Source: Mesorhizobium sp. J8 (lineage in GTDB: Bacteria > Pseudomonadota > Alphaproteobacteria > Rhizobiales > Rhizobiaceae). Taken from it: a stretch of DNA of 64,000 nucleotides. Below, piece by piece: positions 35,865 through 45,324 of the stretch. Under the pieces are notes generated by a model that saw nothing but the letters and a program-made list of their open reading frames with translations, made no database searches and was not told where the DNA came from. How positions within the stretch are numbered: position 1 is the stretch's first letter; each line of letters starts with the position of its first letter. The stretch is from positions 682,001-746,000 of the forward strand of contig NZ_AP024109.1 of assembly GCF_016591715.1 (NCBI RefSeq), in the 5' to 3' direction. The position numbers were made by a program, and so were the translations under genes.

Positions 35865-37664
35865 TCACGGCATCAGCTGATACTCATAAAGCTTCTGATA
35901 GAGCCCGCCCTGCTTGAGCAGGGTCTTGTGCGGGCCGCTCTCCAGCACTTTGCCCTTTTCCAGCACCACGATCGTGTCGGCCTGATGCACCGTGGAAAGC
36001 CGGTGCGCGATGACGATCGTCGTGCGCCCGGCGGTCAGTTGCTGCAGCGCGTCGCGGAACAGCGCTTCCGACTCGGCGTCGAGCGCGCTGGTCGCCTCGT
36101 CGAGCAACAGGATCTCGGCGTTGCGCAGCATGGCGCGTGCGATCGAGATGCGCTGGCGCTGGCCGCCGGAGAGCAGCGAGCCGTTTTCGCCGACCTCCGT
36201 GTCGTAGCCCTTGGCCATCGCGCTGATGAACTCATGCGCGTTGGCGGCCTTGGCGGCGGCGATCACCTCCTCGTCGGTCGCACCTTCGCGGCCGAGGCGG
36301 ATATTGTTGATGATGGTGCCGGCGAACAGGAACGTGTCCTGGCTGACATAGGCGATCCTCTGCCTGAGCGAATCCAGCGTCGCGAACGAGATGTCCTGGC
36401 CGTCGAACATCACCCTGCCGGTCTGCGGGTCGTACATGCGCATGATCAGGTTGAGAATCGTCGACTTGCCGCTACCCGAGGGTCCGACGAGCGCCGTCAT
36501 CTTGCCGGCGGCCAGCGTCAGGTTCAGGCCCTCGAACACCGGCGGGCTTTCGGGATAGGCGAAGCTCACATTGTCGAAGCGGATTTCGCCCGGCCCGGGT
36601 TGCAGCGGCGTGGCGCCGGGTTTCTCGGCGAGCGTCAGCGGCCGGTCGGCAAGTTGGAACATCATGCGCACGCCGACGATGCCGGTCTCCAGCGAAATGC
36701 GCACGCGCGCCAGCCGCTTCGCCGGCTCATAGGCCAGCAGAAGCGCCGCGATGAAGGCCATGATGTTGCCGGGCATCTGGCCGCCCTGCAGCACCAGCAG
36801 GCCGCTGACCAGCACTGCGCCGGCGATCGCCAGCCCCGCCAGCGTTTCCATCACCGGACTTGTGGCGGCTTCCAACGTCGCGATGTTGTTGGCGCGGGTT
36901 TCGACGTCCGCCACCGCCTTGTGCATGCGCTTGCGCATCGCGGCTTCGAGATTGAAGGATTTGACGACGCGCACGCCGATCGCCGTCTCCTGCATCACAT
37001 GCACGATCTGGCCGAGCGAGACGAATTCCATCGCCGCGATCTTGCGCACGCGTTTGAGGATGCGGTTGACGCCATAGATCGCCACCGGGCCGACGACGAA
37101 GCAGATCAGCGACAGCGCCGGCTGTTGCCAGACCATGACTCCGACCAGGACGATCAACGTCACCAGGTCGCGCACATAGGAGGTGACGACGAGGTCGAGC
37201 ACGCTACGCGCGGCCTGCGCGTTGTTGGTCATGCGGGCGATCAGGTCGGCCGACGAGGTCGAATGGTAGAATTCGATGCCTTGCGCCAGGATCCGGTCAT
37301 AAATCCGGCGCTGCCGGTCGGCGATGATGGCGTTGCCGACGCGGCTCATGAAATAGGCCTGGACGAAGCTGGCAAAGCCCTTGAGCAGGAAGATCGCCGC
37401 GACGCCCGCCGCGATCAGGTTGACGCGGTCGAGCCTCTTGAAGACGACGAATTCGTTGGTGATCTCGCGCAGGATCCAGGCGCTGGCGCCGGTCATGGCG
37501 GCCACCACCAGCATCGACAGGATGGCCGCGCCATAGCCGAATTTATGCTCGTGGAAGGATTCCCTCACCAGCCTGGCAATAAGGCGTTGGTTTTCCGTCG
37601 AGCGGAAGAAGCGAAACAACGGCCGATCCTGTGTCTGGCTTGCAAAGAATTTCGGATTCGCCAC
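35865..37664 (-). CDS. ABC exporter (MsbA-like), fused permease and ATPase
   Basis: 599 residues from a GTG at 37664 with no better start nearby. The N-terminal half has six membrane helices of the type I exporter fold. The C-terminal half is a nucleotide-binding domain with Walker A GPSGSGKST, the Q-loop YVSQDTFLF, signature [15 protein letters not shown], Walker B ILLLDEATSALD and the H-loop IAHRLSTV. It probably works as a homodimer exporting a lipid or hydrophobic compound; MsbA itself moves lipid A, but specificity cannot be assigned. It is divergent from the amidohydrolase. Confidence 0.93.
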   Translation of the reverse strand: MANPKFFASQTQDRPLFRFFRSTENQRLIARLVRESFHEHKFGYGAAILSMLVVAAMTGASAWILREITNEFVVFKRLDRVNLIAAGVAAIFLLKGFASFVQAYFMSRVGNAIIADRQRRIYDRILAQGIEFYHSTSSADLIARMTNNAQAARSVLDLVVTSYVRDLVTLIVLVGVMVWQQPALSLICFVVGPVAIYGVNRILKRVRKIAAMEFVSLGQIVHVMQETAIGVRVVKSFNLEAAMRKRMHKAVADVETRANNIATLEAATSPVMETLAGLAIAGAVLVSGLLVLQGGQMPGNIMAFIAALLLAYEPAKRLARVRISLETGIVGVRMMFQLADRPLTLAEKPGATPLQPGPGEIRFDNVSFAYPESPPVFEGLNLTLAAGKMTALVGPSGSGKSTILNLIMRMYDPQTGRVMFDGQDISFATLDSLRQRIAYVSQDTFLFAGTIINNIRLGREGATDEEVIAAAKAANAHEFISAMAKGYDTEVGENGSLLSGGQRQRISIARAMLRNAEILLLDEATSALDAESEALFRDALQQLTAGRTTIVIAHRLSTVHQADTIVVLEKGKVLESGPHKTLLKQGGLYQKLYEYQLMP

Positions 37665-37798
37665 GAGGGCGAGAGGCGGCTTATAGAGCGAGTTGCGGCG
37701 CGATGGAACCTTTCGGCCGCAGGCGAAAGAAAAGGCTGCGCCAGGCTGACTTTTCGGCCACGATGAATACAGATTCTTGGAGAAAGGGGTGACGACGG

Positions 37799-39079
37799 AT
37801 GGATTTCGACCTGATCGTGCGCGGCGGCACGCTGCCGGATGGCAGGATTGCCGATATCGGCATTGCCGGCGAGACCATCCGCGCGATCGAGCAGAAACTG
37901 CCGGGCTCCGCGCCGACCGAGATCGACGCCCGCGGCAATCTGGTCTCGCCGCCCTTCGTCGACCCGCATTTCCACATGGACGCCACGCTTTCCTACGGCA
38001 TTCCGCGCATCAACGCATCGGGCACGCTTCTCGAAGGCATCGCGCTCTGGGGCGAACTGAAGCCGCTGCTGACGCATGAGGCCGTGCGCGAGCGCGCGCT
38101 CGCCTATTGCGACTGGGCCGTGTCGATGGGCCTGCTCGCCATCCGCACGCATGTCGATGTCTGCGACGACCGGCTGCTCGCGGTGGAAGCCCTGCTCGAC
38201 GTCAAGAAAAGCGTCGCGCCCTATATCGACCTGCAGCTCGTCGCCTTTCCGCAGGACGGCCTCTATCGCTCGCCGACGGCGTTGAAGAACACTGTCCGGG
38301 CGCTCGACATGGGCGTCGACATCGTCGGCGGCATCCCGCATTTCGAGCGCACCATGGCCGACGGCACGCGCTCGGTGACGGAGCTTTGCGAGATCGCCGC
38401 CAAACGCGGCCTGATGGTCGACATGCATTGCGACGAGACCGACGATCCGCTGTCGCGCCATATCGAGCAACTGGCCTATGAAACCCAGCGCCTCGGCCTG
38501 CAGGGCAGGGTGGCCGGCTCGCATCTCACCTCCATGCATTCGATGGATAATTACTACGTCTCGAAGCTCCTGCCTCTGATCGCGGAGGCCGGCGTCTCGG
38601 CAATCCCCAACCCGCTGATCAACATCATGCTGCAGGGGCGCCACGACACCTTTCCGAAGCGGCGCGGCCTGACCCGGGTCAAGGAGATGCTGGCGCTCGG
38701 CATCCGCGTCGGCTGGGGCCAGGATTGCGTGCTCGACCCCTGGTATTCGCTGGGCACCGCCGACATGCTCGACGTCGCCTTCATGGGCCTGCACGTGGCG
38801 CAGATGTCGAGCCCGGCCGACATGGCGCGCTGCTTCGACATGGTCACCAACGTCAACGCCGCCATCATGGGTCTCGACCATCTCGGCCTCGCCGTCGGCA
38901 AGCGCGCCAGCCTCGTCGTGCTCGACGCCGGCAATGCGATCGAGGCCGTGCGCCTGCGTCCGGAGCGCCTTTGCGTCATCGCCAGGGGCAAGGTGGTGGC
39001 TGAGCGGACGAAACAGGAGACCAGGCTGTCGATTACGGGCCGGCCGGCGCAGGTCAACCGGCGGCATAAGGCGGGCTAG
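37799..39079 (+). CDS. Cytosine-deaminase-like amidohydrolase
   Basis: 426 residues. Metal-dependent hydrolase signatures of the cytosine deaminase/CodA branch: PPFVDPHFHMDATL (metal-binding H-x-H near 60-62), MVDMHCDETDDPLSRH, GSHLTSMHSMD and GQDCVLDPWYSLGTADMLD with the catalytic Asp. It should deaminate a pyrimidine, creatinine-like or other ring substrate. No nucleoside transport gene is adjacent; a DMT exporter follows after about 80 bases on the same strand. Substrate is uncertain. Confidence 0.9.
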   Translation: MDFDLIVRGGTLPDGRIADIGIAGETIRAIEQKLPGSAPTEIDARGNLVSPPFVDPHFHMDATLSYGIPRINASGTLLEGIALWGELKPLLTHEAVRERALAYCDWAVSMGLLAIRTHVDVCDDRLLAVEALLDVKKSVAPYIDLQLVAFPQDGLYRSPTALKNTVRALDMGVDIVGGIPHFERTMADGTRSVTELCEIAAKRGLMVDMHCDETDDPLSRHIEQLAYETQRLGLQGRVAGSHLTSMHSMDNYYVSKLLPLIAEAGVSAIPNPLINIMLQGRHDTFPKRRGLTRVKEMLALGIRVGWGQDCVLDPWYSLGTADMLDVAFMGLHVAQMSSPADMARCFDMVTNVNAAIMGLDHLGLAVGKRASLVVLDAGNAIEAVRLRPERLCVIARGKVVAERTKQETRLSITGRPAQVNRRHKAG

Positions 39080-39160
39080 AACCAGCCGATTTCCGCCGCT
39101 GGTCTTACCGATGCTCCGGATTTCCCTCGTCAAACCGGCCGCTTGCGGCTAGGGAGCGGC

Positions 39161-40084
39161 ATGGTCCAGACCATCGCCCGCAATTTCACGATCAGGAACA
39201 TGTTGCTCGCCGGCATCCTTTTGATGCTGGCCGGCGACTTCATGTTCGCGCTGAACGACGCGATGGGCAAATGGCTGGTCGCCTCCTTCTCGGTCGGACA
39301 AGTGGTGCTGATCCGCTCGATCGGCGCCTTCATCGTGCTCGGCCCGATGATCGCCAACCAGGGCACTGGCAAGCTGTTCCACATGGACCGGCCGCTGTTG
39401 CAGGTCCTGCGCGTCGTGGCCACCACCACCGATACCGGGCTTTTCTACGCCGCGGTCGTCTACCTGCCGCTGGCCGACGTGATGAGCTTCTATATGGCCG
39501 GCCCGATCTATGTCGCGGCGCTGTCGCACCTCTTGCTCGGCGAAAAGGTCGGCTGGCGGCGCTGGCTGGCAATCCTGGTCGGCTTCTGCGGCGTGCTGAT
39601 CATCCTGAAGCCGTCCTCCGCGGCTTTCTCCATGTCATCCGGCTTCGCGCTGGTGGGCAGCATCGCCTTCGGCTTCGCCATCATCCTCGGCCGCCTCCTG
39701 CGCGGCACCAGCGACACGACCTTGGTCACCTGGCAGACGATCGGCACGCTGGTCGTCGGCGGCGTGCTTACCATCGGCACCTGGCGCACGCCCTCGGCCC
39801 TCGATTTCGGCGCCATGCTGCTGCTCGGCGTCGTCTCCTGCGCCGCGCATCTGATGATCACGAGGGCGCTGAAGCTGGCGCCGGCCTCGACGCTGGCGCC
39901 GCTGCATTACACGCTGCTCCTATGGGCTGTGGTCTTCGGCCTCGTGTTCTTCGGCGATGTCCCGGGGCCGCGCATATTGATCGGCGCGGCGATCGTCGTG
40001 CTTGCCGGCCTGTTCATCTTCCATCGTCAGAAGGTGGTTGAGACCGAGGTGCCGCCCGAGAACGTGCCGAAGGGCGTGAATTAG
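39161..40084 (+). CDS. DMT-superfamily (EamA) transporter
   Basis: 307 residues from the ATG at 39161 with AGGGAG just upstream. It has ten hydrophobic segments in two EamA repeats, for example LLAGILLMLAGDFMFALNDAMGKWLV at the start and LIGAAIVVLAGLFIF near the end. It is an inner-membrane transporter of unknown substrate. It may be co-transcribed with the amidohydrolase. It converges with the phosphotransferase with three bases between stops. It is not close in sequence to the other DMT protein at 19.4 kb. Confidence 0.92.
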   Translation: MVQTIARNFTIRNMLLAGILLMLAGDFMFALNDAMGKWLVASFSVGQVVLIRSIGAFIVLGPMIANQGTGKLFHMDRPLLQVLRVVATTTDTGLFYAAVVYLPLADVMSFYMAGPIYVAALSHLLLGEKVGWRRWLAILVGFCGVLIILKPSSAAFSMSSGFALVGSIAFGFAIILGRLLRGTSDTTLVTWQTIGTLVVGGVLTIGTWRTPSALDFGAMLLLGVVSCAAHLMITRALKLAPASTLAPLHYTLLLWAVVFGLVFFGDVPGPRILIGAAIVVLAGLFIFHRQKVVETEVPPENVPKGVN

Positions 40085-40087
40085 GAC

Positions 40088-40987
40088 CTAGCCGGCGCGA
40101 ACAGACGCCAGATGCAGTGAAAACTCCGCCGTTTCCATCAGCGCCTTACAGCGGGCGAAGCGGCCGTCGGCATAGGCGCGGAAATCGTCGGCCGGATTGT
40201 CGTTGGCGAGCTGGATCAGTCCCCACAGCGTCCAGAGCAGGTCGCACATCGCCTTATAGATGACGACGCGGCCGCGCTCTGCCGGCCGCGCCTCGCCGCC
40301 GAAATAGGCGCGCATCAATTCCTCGTCCTGGCCCGCATCGAACCTGCCCTCGACCGAGAGGTCGCCGAGGTCCCACAGCGGATCGTTCATGCCGGAATAT
40401 TCCCAGTCGACGATCCACATGCGATCGCCCGTATCGAGGAAGTTCTCGCACAGCGGATCGCAATGGCAGGCGGCGAGCGGGATCGGATGGGCGGCGAGCG
40501 CGTCCCGCACGCTGTCCGCCTCGCTCACCACGTCGTGATAGCCCGAAGGCAGCGCGACATCCTTGGTCGACAGCACTCTTAGATAGTCGTCGATCATGGC
40601 AAACAGCTCGAAGCGGAAGGGAAAGACGGCGCCCGATGAATGCAGCTTGCGGAAGGCTTGGCCTGCCCGCGCGGGGCTGCCCGGCCGCGCCTTGAATTTC
40701 TCCGGCGACATCGTCTCGGCGCCGGCGATGAAGCGCGTCGCCATCAGGCCGGATGCGGGATCGAAATAGAGCACCTCTGGGCTGACGCCGGCCTTGGCCG
40801 CCTCGCGCGCCGCCACTGCCTCGTTGGCGCGGTTGATATATTCTTCGGTACCCTTGCCGGGAATGCGCAGACACGCTCCGCCGGCCCGGTAGACCCTATT
40901 GGTCAGGCCTCCCAGACGTTCCAGCGGTCCGTCATACCCTGCCAGCACCGGTATGGCCGCCAGCGCTGCGTGCAGCTCGTCGGTCAT
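40088..40987 (-). CDS. Choline/aminoglycoside-kinase-fold phosphotransferase 1
   Basis: 299 residues from the ATG at 40987 with GGGGA six bases upstream. Kinase-fold motifs: ATP-loop region LERLGGLTNRVYRAGG, catalytic ACHCDPLCENFL (Brenner motif H-x-D-x4-N) and the metal-binding IVDWEYSGMNDPLWDL. This matches the choline/ethanolamine kinase (LicA-like) branch. It is divergent from a methyltransferase gene, with 101 bases between starts. A second enzyme of this fold lies at 44.2-45.1 kb. Substrate could be choline, ethanolamine or a thiamine-like alcohol. Confidence 0.86.
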   Translation of the reverse strand: MTDELHAALAAIPVLAGYDGPLERLGGLTNRVYRAGGACLRIPGKGTEEYINRANEAVAAREAAKAGVSPEVLYFDPASGLMATRFIAGAETMSPEKFKARPGSPARAGQAFRKLHSSGAVFPFRFELFAMIDDYLRVLSTKDVALPSGYHDVVSEADSVRDALAAHPIPLAACHCDPLCENFLDTGDRMWIVDWEYSGMNDPLWDLGDLSVEGRFDAGQDEELMRAYFGGEARPAERGRVVIYKAMCDLLWTLWGLIQLANDNPADDFRAYADGRFARCKALMETAEFSLHLASVRAG

Positions 40988-41088
40988 GTCGTGTCCCCGT
41001 TCACGCCATTCTTCTGGCTCGGACGGTTCCACAGTTTTAGCGGCTTGGCTATGATCCTTTGCAGGTGAATCGGCTTCGAGGGGCGACG

Positions 41089-41721
41089 ATGACGGACGGC
41101 AAGCACAACGGCTCACTAAGCGCGGCCTATGCCGCGACCCGGCCGGACGAGGTCGCCGCGGTCTATGACAGTTGGGCCGAGACGTACGACGCCGACATGT
41201 CGGCCGCCGGCTATCGCCATCCGACGATCTGCCTGGCGCTGCTGGCCCGCCACCTGCCGCGCGCCGCCGAACCCTTGCTCGACGCCGGCGCCGGCACCGG
41301 CCTGATCGGCGAGTGGCTCGCCATCACCGGCTATCCGAGGGTCGAGGCGCTCGACATCTCGCAAGGCATGCTGGACAAGGCCGGCGCCAAGGGCGTCTAC
41401 GCGGCGCTGCACCGCCTGGCGATGGGCGATGCTCTGCCCTTCGCCGACGGCGCCTATGCCGGCGTCATTTCGGCGGGTGTCTTCACCTCGGGCCATGTCG
41501 GGGTCGAGGGCCTGGACGAACTGATCCGCATCTGCCGCCCGGGCGGCGTCATCGTGCTGACGGTAAAGAACACGCTGTGGGATGCCGGTTTCGCGGAGCG
41601 GATCGCCGAGCTGGAAGCCCGCGGTGCGATAAGCCGCCTCGAAGAGACACGGCCCTATGCCTCGATGCCCGGCGAGGGCGACACCGTGCCGAGCCGTTGT
41701 CTGGCGCTGCGCGTCGGCTGA
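41089..41721 (+). CDS. Class I SAM-dependent methyltransferase
   Basis: 210 residues from the ATG at 41089 with GAGGGG before it. The SAM-binding motif I is EPLLDAGAGTGLIGEWL, followed by VEALDISQGMLDKA (acidic ribose binder) and GVISAGVFTSGHVG. The fold is the Ubie/williams-type small-molecule methyltransferase. The substrate is unknown; proximity to two choline-kinase-fold enzymes and a dimethylglycine-dehydrogenase-like protein makes a methylated-amine substrate possible but unproven. It converges with that oxidoreductase. Confidence 0.88.
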   Translation: MTDGKHNGSLSAAYAATRPDEVAAVYDSWAETYDADMSAAGYRHPTICLALLARHLPRAAEPLLDAGAGTGLIGEWLAITGYPRVEALDISQGMLDKAGAKGVYAALHRLAMGDALPFADGAYAGVISAGVFTSGHVGVEGLDELIRICRPGGVIVLTVKNTLWDAGFAERIAELEARGAISRLEETRPYASMPGEGDTVPSRCLALRVG

Positions 41722-41736
41722 CCCGCGCTGCGCGGA

Positions 41737-44190
41737 TCAGGCCTTTATCTTCGTCCCGGCCGGGTCGTACAGCGCCTCGAGATGGATTTTTGCCGGCGTG
41801 CGCTCCATCGCCACCACCAGCTCGTAGTCGCCCGAGGCGAGAAACGCGTCGCTGATGCCCTCGGCATTGCGCACATAGCCATAGCCGATGTTCTTCTCCA
41901 CCGTGTAGCCATACCCGCCGCTGGTGAGGTAGCCGACGGGCTCGCCATCGCGCAGGATCGTCTCGCGCCCGACCAGCACGATGTCAGGGTCGTCCACCGT
42001 GAAGCCGGCAAATCGCTTCGTCGGCGCCTTGCCGGCCGCTTTCTCCAGCGCTCTCCGTCCGACGAAGTCGGTGTTCTTGCGAAGCTTCACCGCCCAGCCG
42101 AGCCCCGCTTCCAGCGGCGTGTCGTTCGGCGTGATGTCGGAGCCCCAGGCGCGGTAGCCCTTTTCCAGCCTGAGCGACTCCAGCGCCCGGTAGCCGACCG
42201 GGCGAATGCCATGCGCCTTGCCCGCCGTCATCAGCGCATCGAAAACCTCGCCGGTTGCCGCGATCGGCACATGCAGCTCCCAGCCGAGCTCGCCGACATA
42301 GGTGACGCGAAGCGCCTTCACGTTGTGGCCGGCAATCTGGATTTCGCGAGCATGGCCGAAGGGGAAGGCGGCATTCGAGACATCGGCCTCCGTCACCGCA
42401 GACAGCACGTCGCGGGCGCAGGGCCCCATCAGCGACAGCGTGCCGTACTCCTCCGTGACGTCCTTCAGCCTGGCGTCGAGGCCGGAGCCGATATGATCGC
42501 TTATCCAGGACAGGTCATGCGTGCGGAAGCCGGTGCCGGTAACGATGTAGAACCGGTCCTCGCCGAGCCGCGACACGGTGAGATCGGCCTCTATGCCGCC
42601 GCGCGTGTTGAGAAGCTGCGTGTAGGTCAGCCGTCCGACCGGTTTGTTGATGTCGTTGGCGCAGATCCAGTCGAGCGCCTTCGACGCGTCCGAGCCCGTC
42701 AGCTCGTATTTGGCGAAGGAGGATTGGTCGAAGATGCCGACCTTCTCGCGCACGTGCCGGTGCTCCTCGCCGACAGCGCCGAACCAGTTCTGGCGGCCCA
42801 TCGAATAGGCATCTTCGGGCTCCATCCCTTCGGGCGCGAACCAGTTCGGCCTTTCCCAGCCGAGCTTGGAGCCGAACACTGCGCGGTGCGTCTTCAGCCG
42901 CTCATAGAGCGGCGAGACGATGCGCGGACGCCCGGATAGATATTCCTCGTGCGGGAAGCCGATCGTGTAATGCTTGCCATAGGCTTCCAGCGTGCGGTCG
43001 CGGACCCAGTCGCGGTCGCGATAGAGGCTGGAGAAGCGCCTGATGTCGACCACCCACAGGTCGAGCGGCGCCTCGCCGTCCACCACCCATTGCGCCAGCA
43101 CCCAGCCGGCGCCGCCGCCGGATGCGATGCCGAAGGCGTTGAAGCCGGCCCCGACGAACATATTCGCGCATTCCGGCGCGACGCCGAGGATGAAATTGCC
43201 GTCCGGCGTGAAGCTTTCGGGCCCGTTGATCATCTGCTTGACGCCGGCGGTTTGCAGCGCCGGAACACGCGCGATCGCCTGGCTCATATGCTGCTCGAAA
43301 TGATCGTAGTCGTCGTCGAACAGGCGGAACTCCCAGTCGTTGGGGACGTCGCCGCCGGGAAGTCCGGTCGCCCAGGGCTGCGGGTTGGGCTCATAGCCGC
43401 CCATGACCAGCCCGCCGACCTCCTCCTTGAAATAGGTGCGGCGGTCGGGGTCGCGGATCGTCGGCGCGTCGGCGGCCAACCCTTCGATCTTCTCGGTGAT
43501 GATGTACTGGTGCTTGACCGGCTGCAGCGGCACGTTGATACCGGCCATCGCGCCGACCTGCCGCGCCCATTGCCCGGCGCAGTTCACCACCTTGTCGCAG
43601 GCGATGTCGCCTTTTGAAGTCCTCACCGCCGCGATGCGGCCATCCTTCATCGCAAAACCGGTGACGCGCACGTCCTCGAACAGTTTCGCGCCATGCATGC
43701 GCGCGCCCTTGGCCAGCGACTGGGCGATGTCGGAGGGGCTTGCCTGCCCGTCGGTCGGCAGCCAGGAAGCGCCGACCAGGTCGCCGGTCTCCATCAGCGG
43801 CCACATGCGCTTCACTTCCGCCGGTGACAGAAGCTGCATGTCCATGCCGAAGCTCTTGGCAGTGGTGGCCAGCCGCTTGAACTCGGTCCAGCGGTCGGCA
43901 TTGGTCGCCAGCCGCAGGCAGCCGGTCATCTTCCAGCCGGTCGCCAGGCCAGTCTCGGCCTCGAGGCCCTTGTAGAGTTCGACCGAATATTTGAGCACGC
44001 GCGTGATCGAGGCCGACGAGCGCAACTGTCCGACCAGGCCGGCTGCGTGCCAGGTCGAGCCGGAAGTCAGCTTGCCCTGCTCGAGCAGCACCACGTCCGC
44101 CTTGTGGTCGCGCGCCAGGTGATAGGCCGTGGAACAGCCGATGATCCCGCCGCCGATGACGACGATTTCGGCATGGCTGGGCAAAGTCAT
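41737..44190 (-). CDS. Dimethylglycine/sarcosine-dehydrogenase-like flavoprotein with GcvT domain
   Basis: 817 residues from the ATG at 44190. The domain order is FAD-dependent DAO (IVVIGGGIIGCSTAYHLA at 9-26), the flavinylation-type His in SGSTWHAAGL near 50, an FAO_M linker, then the tetrahydrofolate-binding aminomethyltransferase (GcvT) domains ending in GYLTSGGYGYTVEKNIGYGYV. It should demethylate a methylated glycine and hand the one-carbon unit to folate. Its ATG overlaps the stop of the upstream kinase gene by four bases (ATGA), so the two are translationally coupled. Confidence 0.92.
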   Translation of the reverse strand: MTLPSHAEIVVIGGGIIGCSTAYHLARDHKADVVLLEQGKLTSGSTWHAAGLVGQLRSSASITRVLKYSVELYKGLEAETGLATGWKMTGCLRLATNADRWTEFKRLATTAKSFGMDMQLLSPAEVKRMWPLMETGDLVGASWLPTDGQASPSDIAQSLAKGARMHGAKLFEDVRVTGFAMKDGRIAAVRTSKGDIACDKVVNCAGQWARQVGAMAGINVPLQPVKHQYIITEKIEGLAADAPTIRDPDRRTYFKEEVGGLVMGGYEPNPQPWATGLPGGDVPNDWEFRLFDDDYDHFEQHMSQAIARVPALQTAGVKQMINGPESFTPDGNFILGVAPECANMFVGAGFNAFGIASGGGAGWVLAQWVVDGEAPLDLWVVDIRRFSSLYRDRDWVRDRTLEAYGKHYTIGFPHEEYLSGRPRIVSPLYERLKTHRAVFGSKLGWERPNWFAPEGMEPEDAYSMGRQNWFGAVGEEHRHVREKVGIFDQSSFAKYELTGSDASKALDWICANDINKPVGRLTYTQLLNTRGGIEADLTVSRLGEDRFYIVTGTGFRTHDLSWISDHIGSGLDARLKDVTEEYGTLSLMGPCARDVLSAVTEADVSNAAFPFGHAREIQIAGHNVKALRVTYVGELGWELHVPIAATGEVFDALMTAGKAHGIRPVGYRALESLRLEKGYRAWGSDITPNDTPLEAGLGWAVKLRKNTDFVGRRALEKAAGKAPTKRFAGFTVDDPDIVLVGRETILRDGEPVGYLTSGGYGYTVEKNIGYGYVRNAEGISDAFLASGDYELVVAMERTPAKIHLEALYDPAGTKIKA

Positions 44191-45071
44191 GACTTGGTCC
44201 CGTATTTCGTCCGATAGTTCTCCAGCGCGGCGTCGAGCCGGACGAGGTTTTCCTCGGTATAGGCGACGTAGTCGATGCCTGGCGCGTCGAGACAAAGTTC
44301 GGAGACCATGCTCCACATCGCCTCGCGCAGCAGCGAGGCACATTGCATGGCGGCGTGCGAACGGCGGATCTCGCCGTCCGGCTCCTTCATGAAATAGGCG
44401 GTCAGGAACGCGAAGGATTCGTCATCGCTCAGCCCGGCATTGGAGGCGGCGCCGGCGAGATCGAACATCGCCGTGTTGAAGCCGGCATATTCGAAATCGA
44501 TCAGCCACAGCCGCTTGCCGTCGTCGAGAATATTGGCCGGCAAAAGATCGTTGTGCCCGAAGACGATCGGCAGCAGCTTCTGCGCCCGCTCGAGTTCGTC
44601 CGCCAAGGTCAGGTAGCGCGGCAGCTCGCCCTTCTTGCGGCTGCCGCCTTCGTCCAGCGTGCGCGCATAGTCGCGGATGACGTGGAACACCCAGAACATG
44701 AAGCCGGCGCCGGAGACGTGGTTCGGCATCTCGCGATGGAAGCCGCGCAGCAGCCCCGCGACACGGTCGAGATTGGCCCGCACGTCTTCAGCGAGGAAGG
44801 TCTTTGCGCCGAGGAATTCCGTCACCAGTATGCCGGGCTCGGCATAATGCACGGCCGGCGCGAAGCCCGCCGCATGCGCCGCACGCGCCGTCATCACCTC
44901 GCGCTCGCGAAAGACGTGGTGGAACGGGAAGTCCTGGCCGAAGCGCACGACATGCCGCCCGGCCGCATCGGTGACGACATAGTTGGCGTTGCTGAGGCCG
45001 CCCGGCAGCGGCTCGATCTGGATACTGCCGTTCCAGCACGGCAGGACGCGGATGCGGTCTTCGGCACTCAC
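44187..45071 (-). CDS. Choline-kinase-fold phosphotransferase 2
   Basis: 294 residues from a GTG with GGAG eight bases upstream. Motifs: EPLPGGLSNANYVVTD (nucleotide loop), VFGHNDLLPANIL (catalytic H-N-D-x4-N) and LWLIDFEYAGFNTAMFDLAG (metal binding). It is the choline/ethanolamine kinase branch. It is the first gene of a two-gene unit with the dimethylglycine-dehydrogenase-like flavoprotein, overlapping it by ATGA. A terminator hairpin of a putative RNA lies about 60 bases upstream, so expression may depend on read-through. Catabolism of choline-derived compounds is a reasonable guess. Confidence 0.87.
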   Translation of the reverse strand: MSAEDRIRVLPCWNGSIQIEPLPGGLSNANYVVTDAAGRHVVRFGQDFPFHHVFREREVMTARAAHAAGFAPAVHYAEPGILVTEFLGAKTFLAEDVRANLDRVAGLLRGFHREMPNHVSGAGFMFWVFHVIRDYARTLDEGGSRKKGELPRYLTLADELERAQKLLPIVFGHNDLLPANILDDGKRLWLIDFEYAGFNTAMFDLAGAASNAGLSDDESFAFLTAYFMKEPDGEIRRSHAAMQCASLLREAMWSMVSELCLDAPGIDYVAYTEENLVRLDAALENYRTKYGTKS

Positions 45072-45123
45072 GGCTTCGCTCCGGCCTCAGCCGGTCCCGC
45101 GGAAAACGACGATGGGACAAAAT

Positions 45124-45320
45124 AAAAAAGCCTCGTCGGTGCGAGACGCCAGGATCGGTATCCCGCACCGCACCGACGAGCCCCTTGGCCAGGTATAATA
45201 TCCCGGCATCCGCCCCCGCGGATTCGATAAAAGCTCGCGCCTGGCTGGTTCCAGACGATCTGGTCACTAGGTTGCGGCTCTGCCATCACCCTCCCGTGGC
45301 AGCTCCGAGCCTGTCACGAT
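45124..45320 (-). ncRNA. Candidate structured RNA (small RNA or leader with terminator)
   Basis: Reverse strand. A TTGACA -35 (45348-45353) with a 17-bp spacer to TGAGAC (45325-45330) would start a transcript near 45318. The transcript then contains a hairpin of 36 bases (45276-45311, arms GGCTC...TGCCA), a perfect CCAGA-loop-TCTGG hairpin (45251-45263), a perfect ATCCGC-loop-GCGGAT hairpin (45208-45223) and a 12-bp stem CTCGTCGGTGCG / CGCACCGACGAG (45132-45180) followed by GGCTTTTTTATTTT. It does not match any riboswitch class I know. It could be a stand-alone small RNA or a regulatory leader of the kinase gene. Confidence 0.55.
45132..45180 (-). terminator. Rho-independent terminator of the structured RNA
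   Basis: On the reverse strand, 12-bp perfect arms enclose 25 bases and are followed within two bases by a six-T run and further T-rich sequence (45121-45130 region). Polarity is clear, since the opposite strand has no T-run after the stem. Confidence 0.7.
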
Positions 45321-45324
45321 ACCA

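Noticed and set aside
37799..40084. The amidohydrolase and DMT gene as a dedicated pyrimidine salvage/export operon.
   Set aside because: There is no pyrimidine-specific transporter or regulator, and the about 80-base gap and missing context leave this unsupported.
45068..45289. A reverse-strand open frame of 73 codons across the structured RNA.
   Set aside because: It runs through the terminator stem, has no ribosome site and its product resembles no protein; RNA structure explains the region better.
45072..45320. A glycine, SAM or other known riboswitch upstream of the demethylase unit.
   Set aside because: None of the core consensus sequences of these classes could be found; the region is reported only as an unclassified structured RNA.
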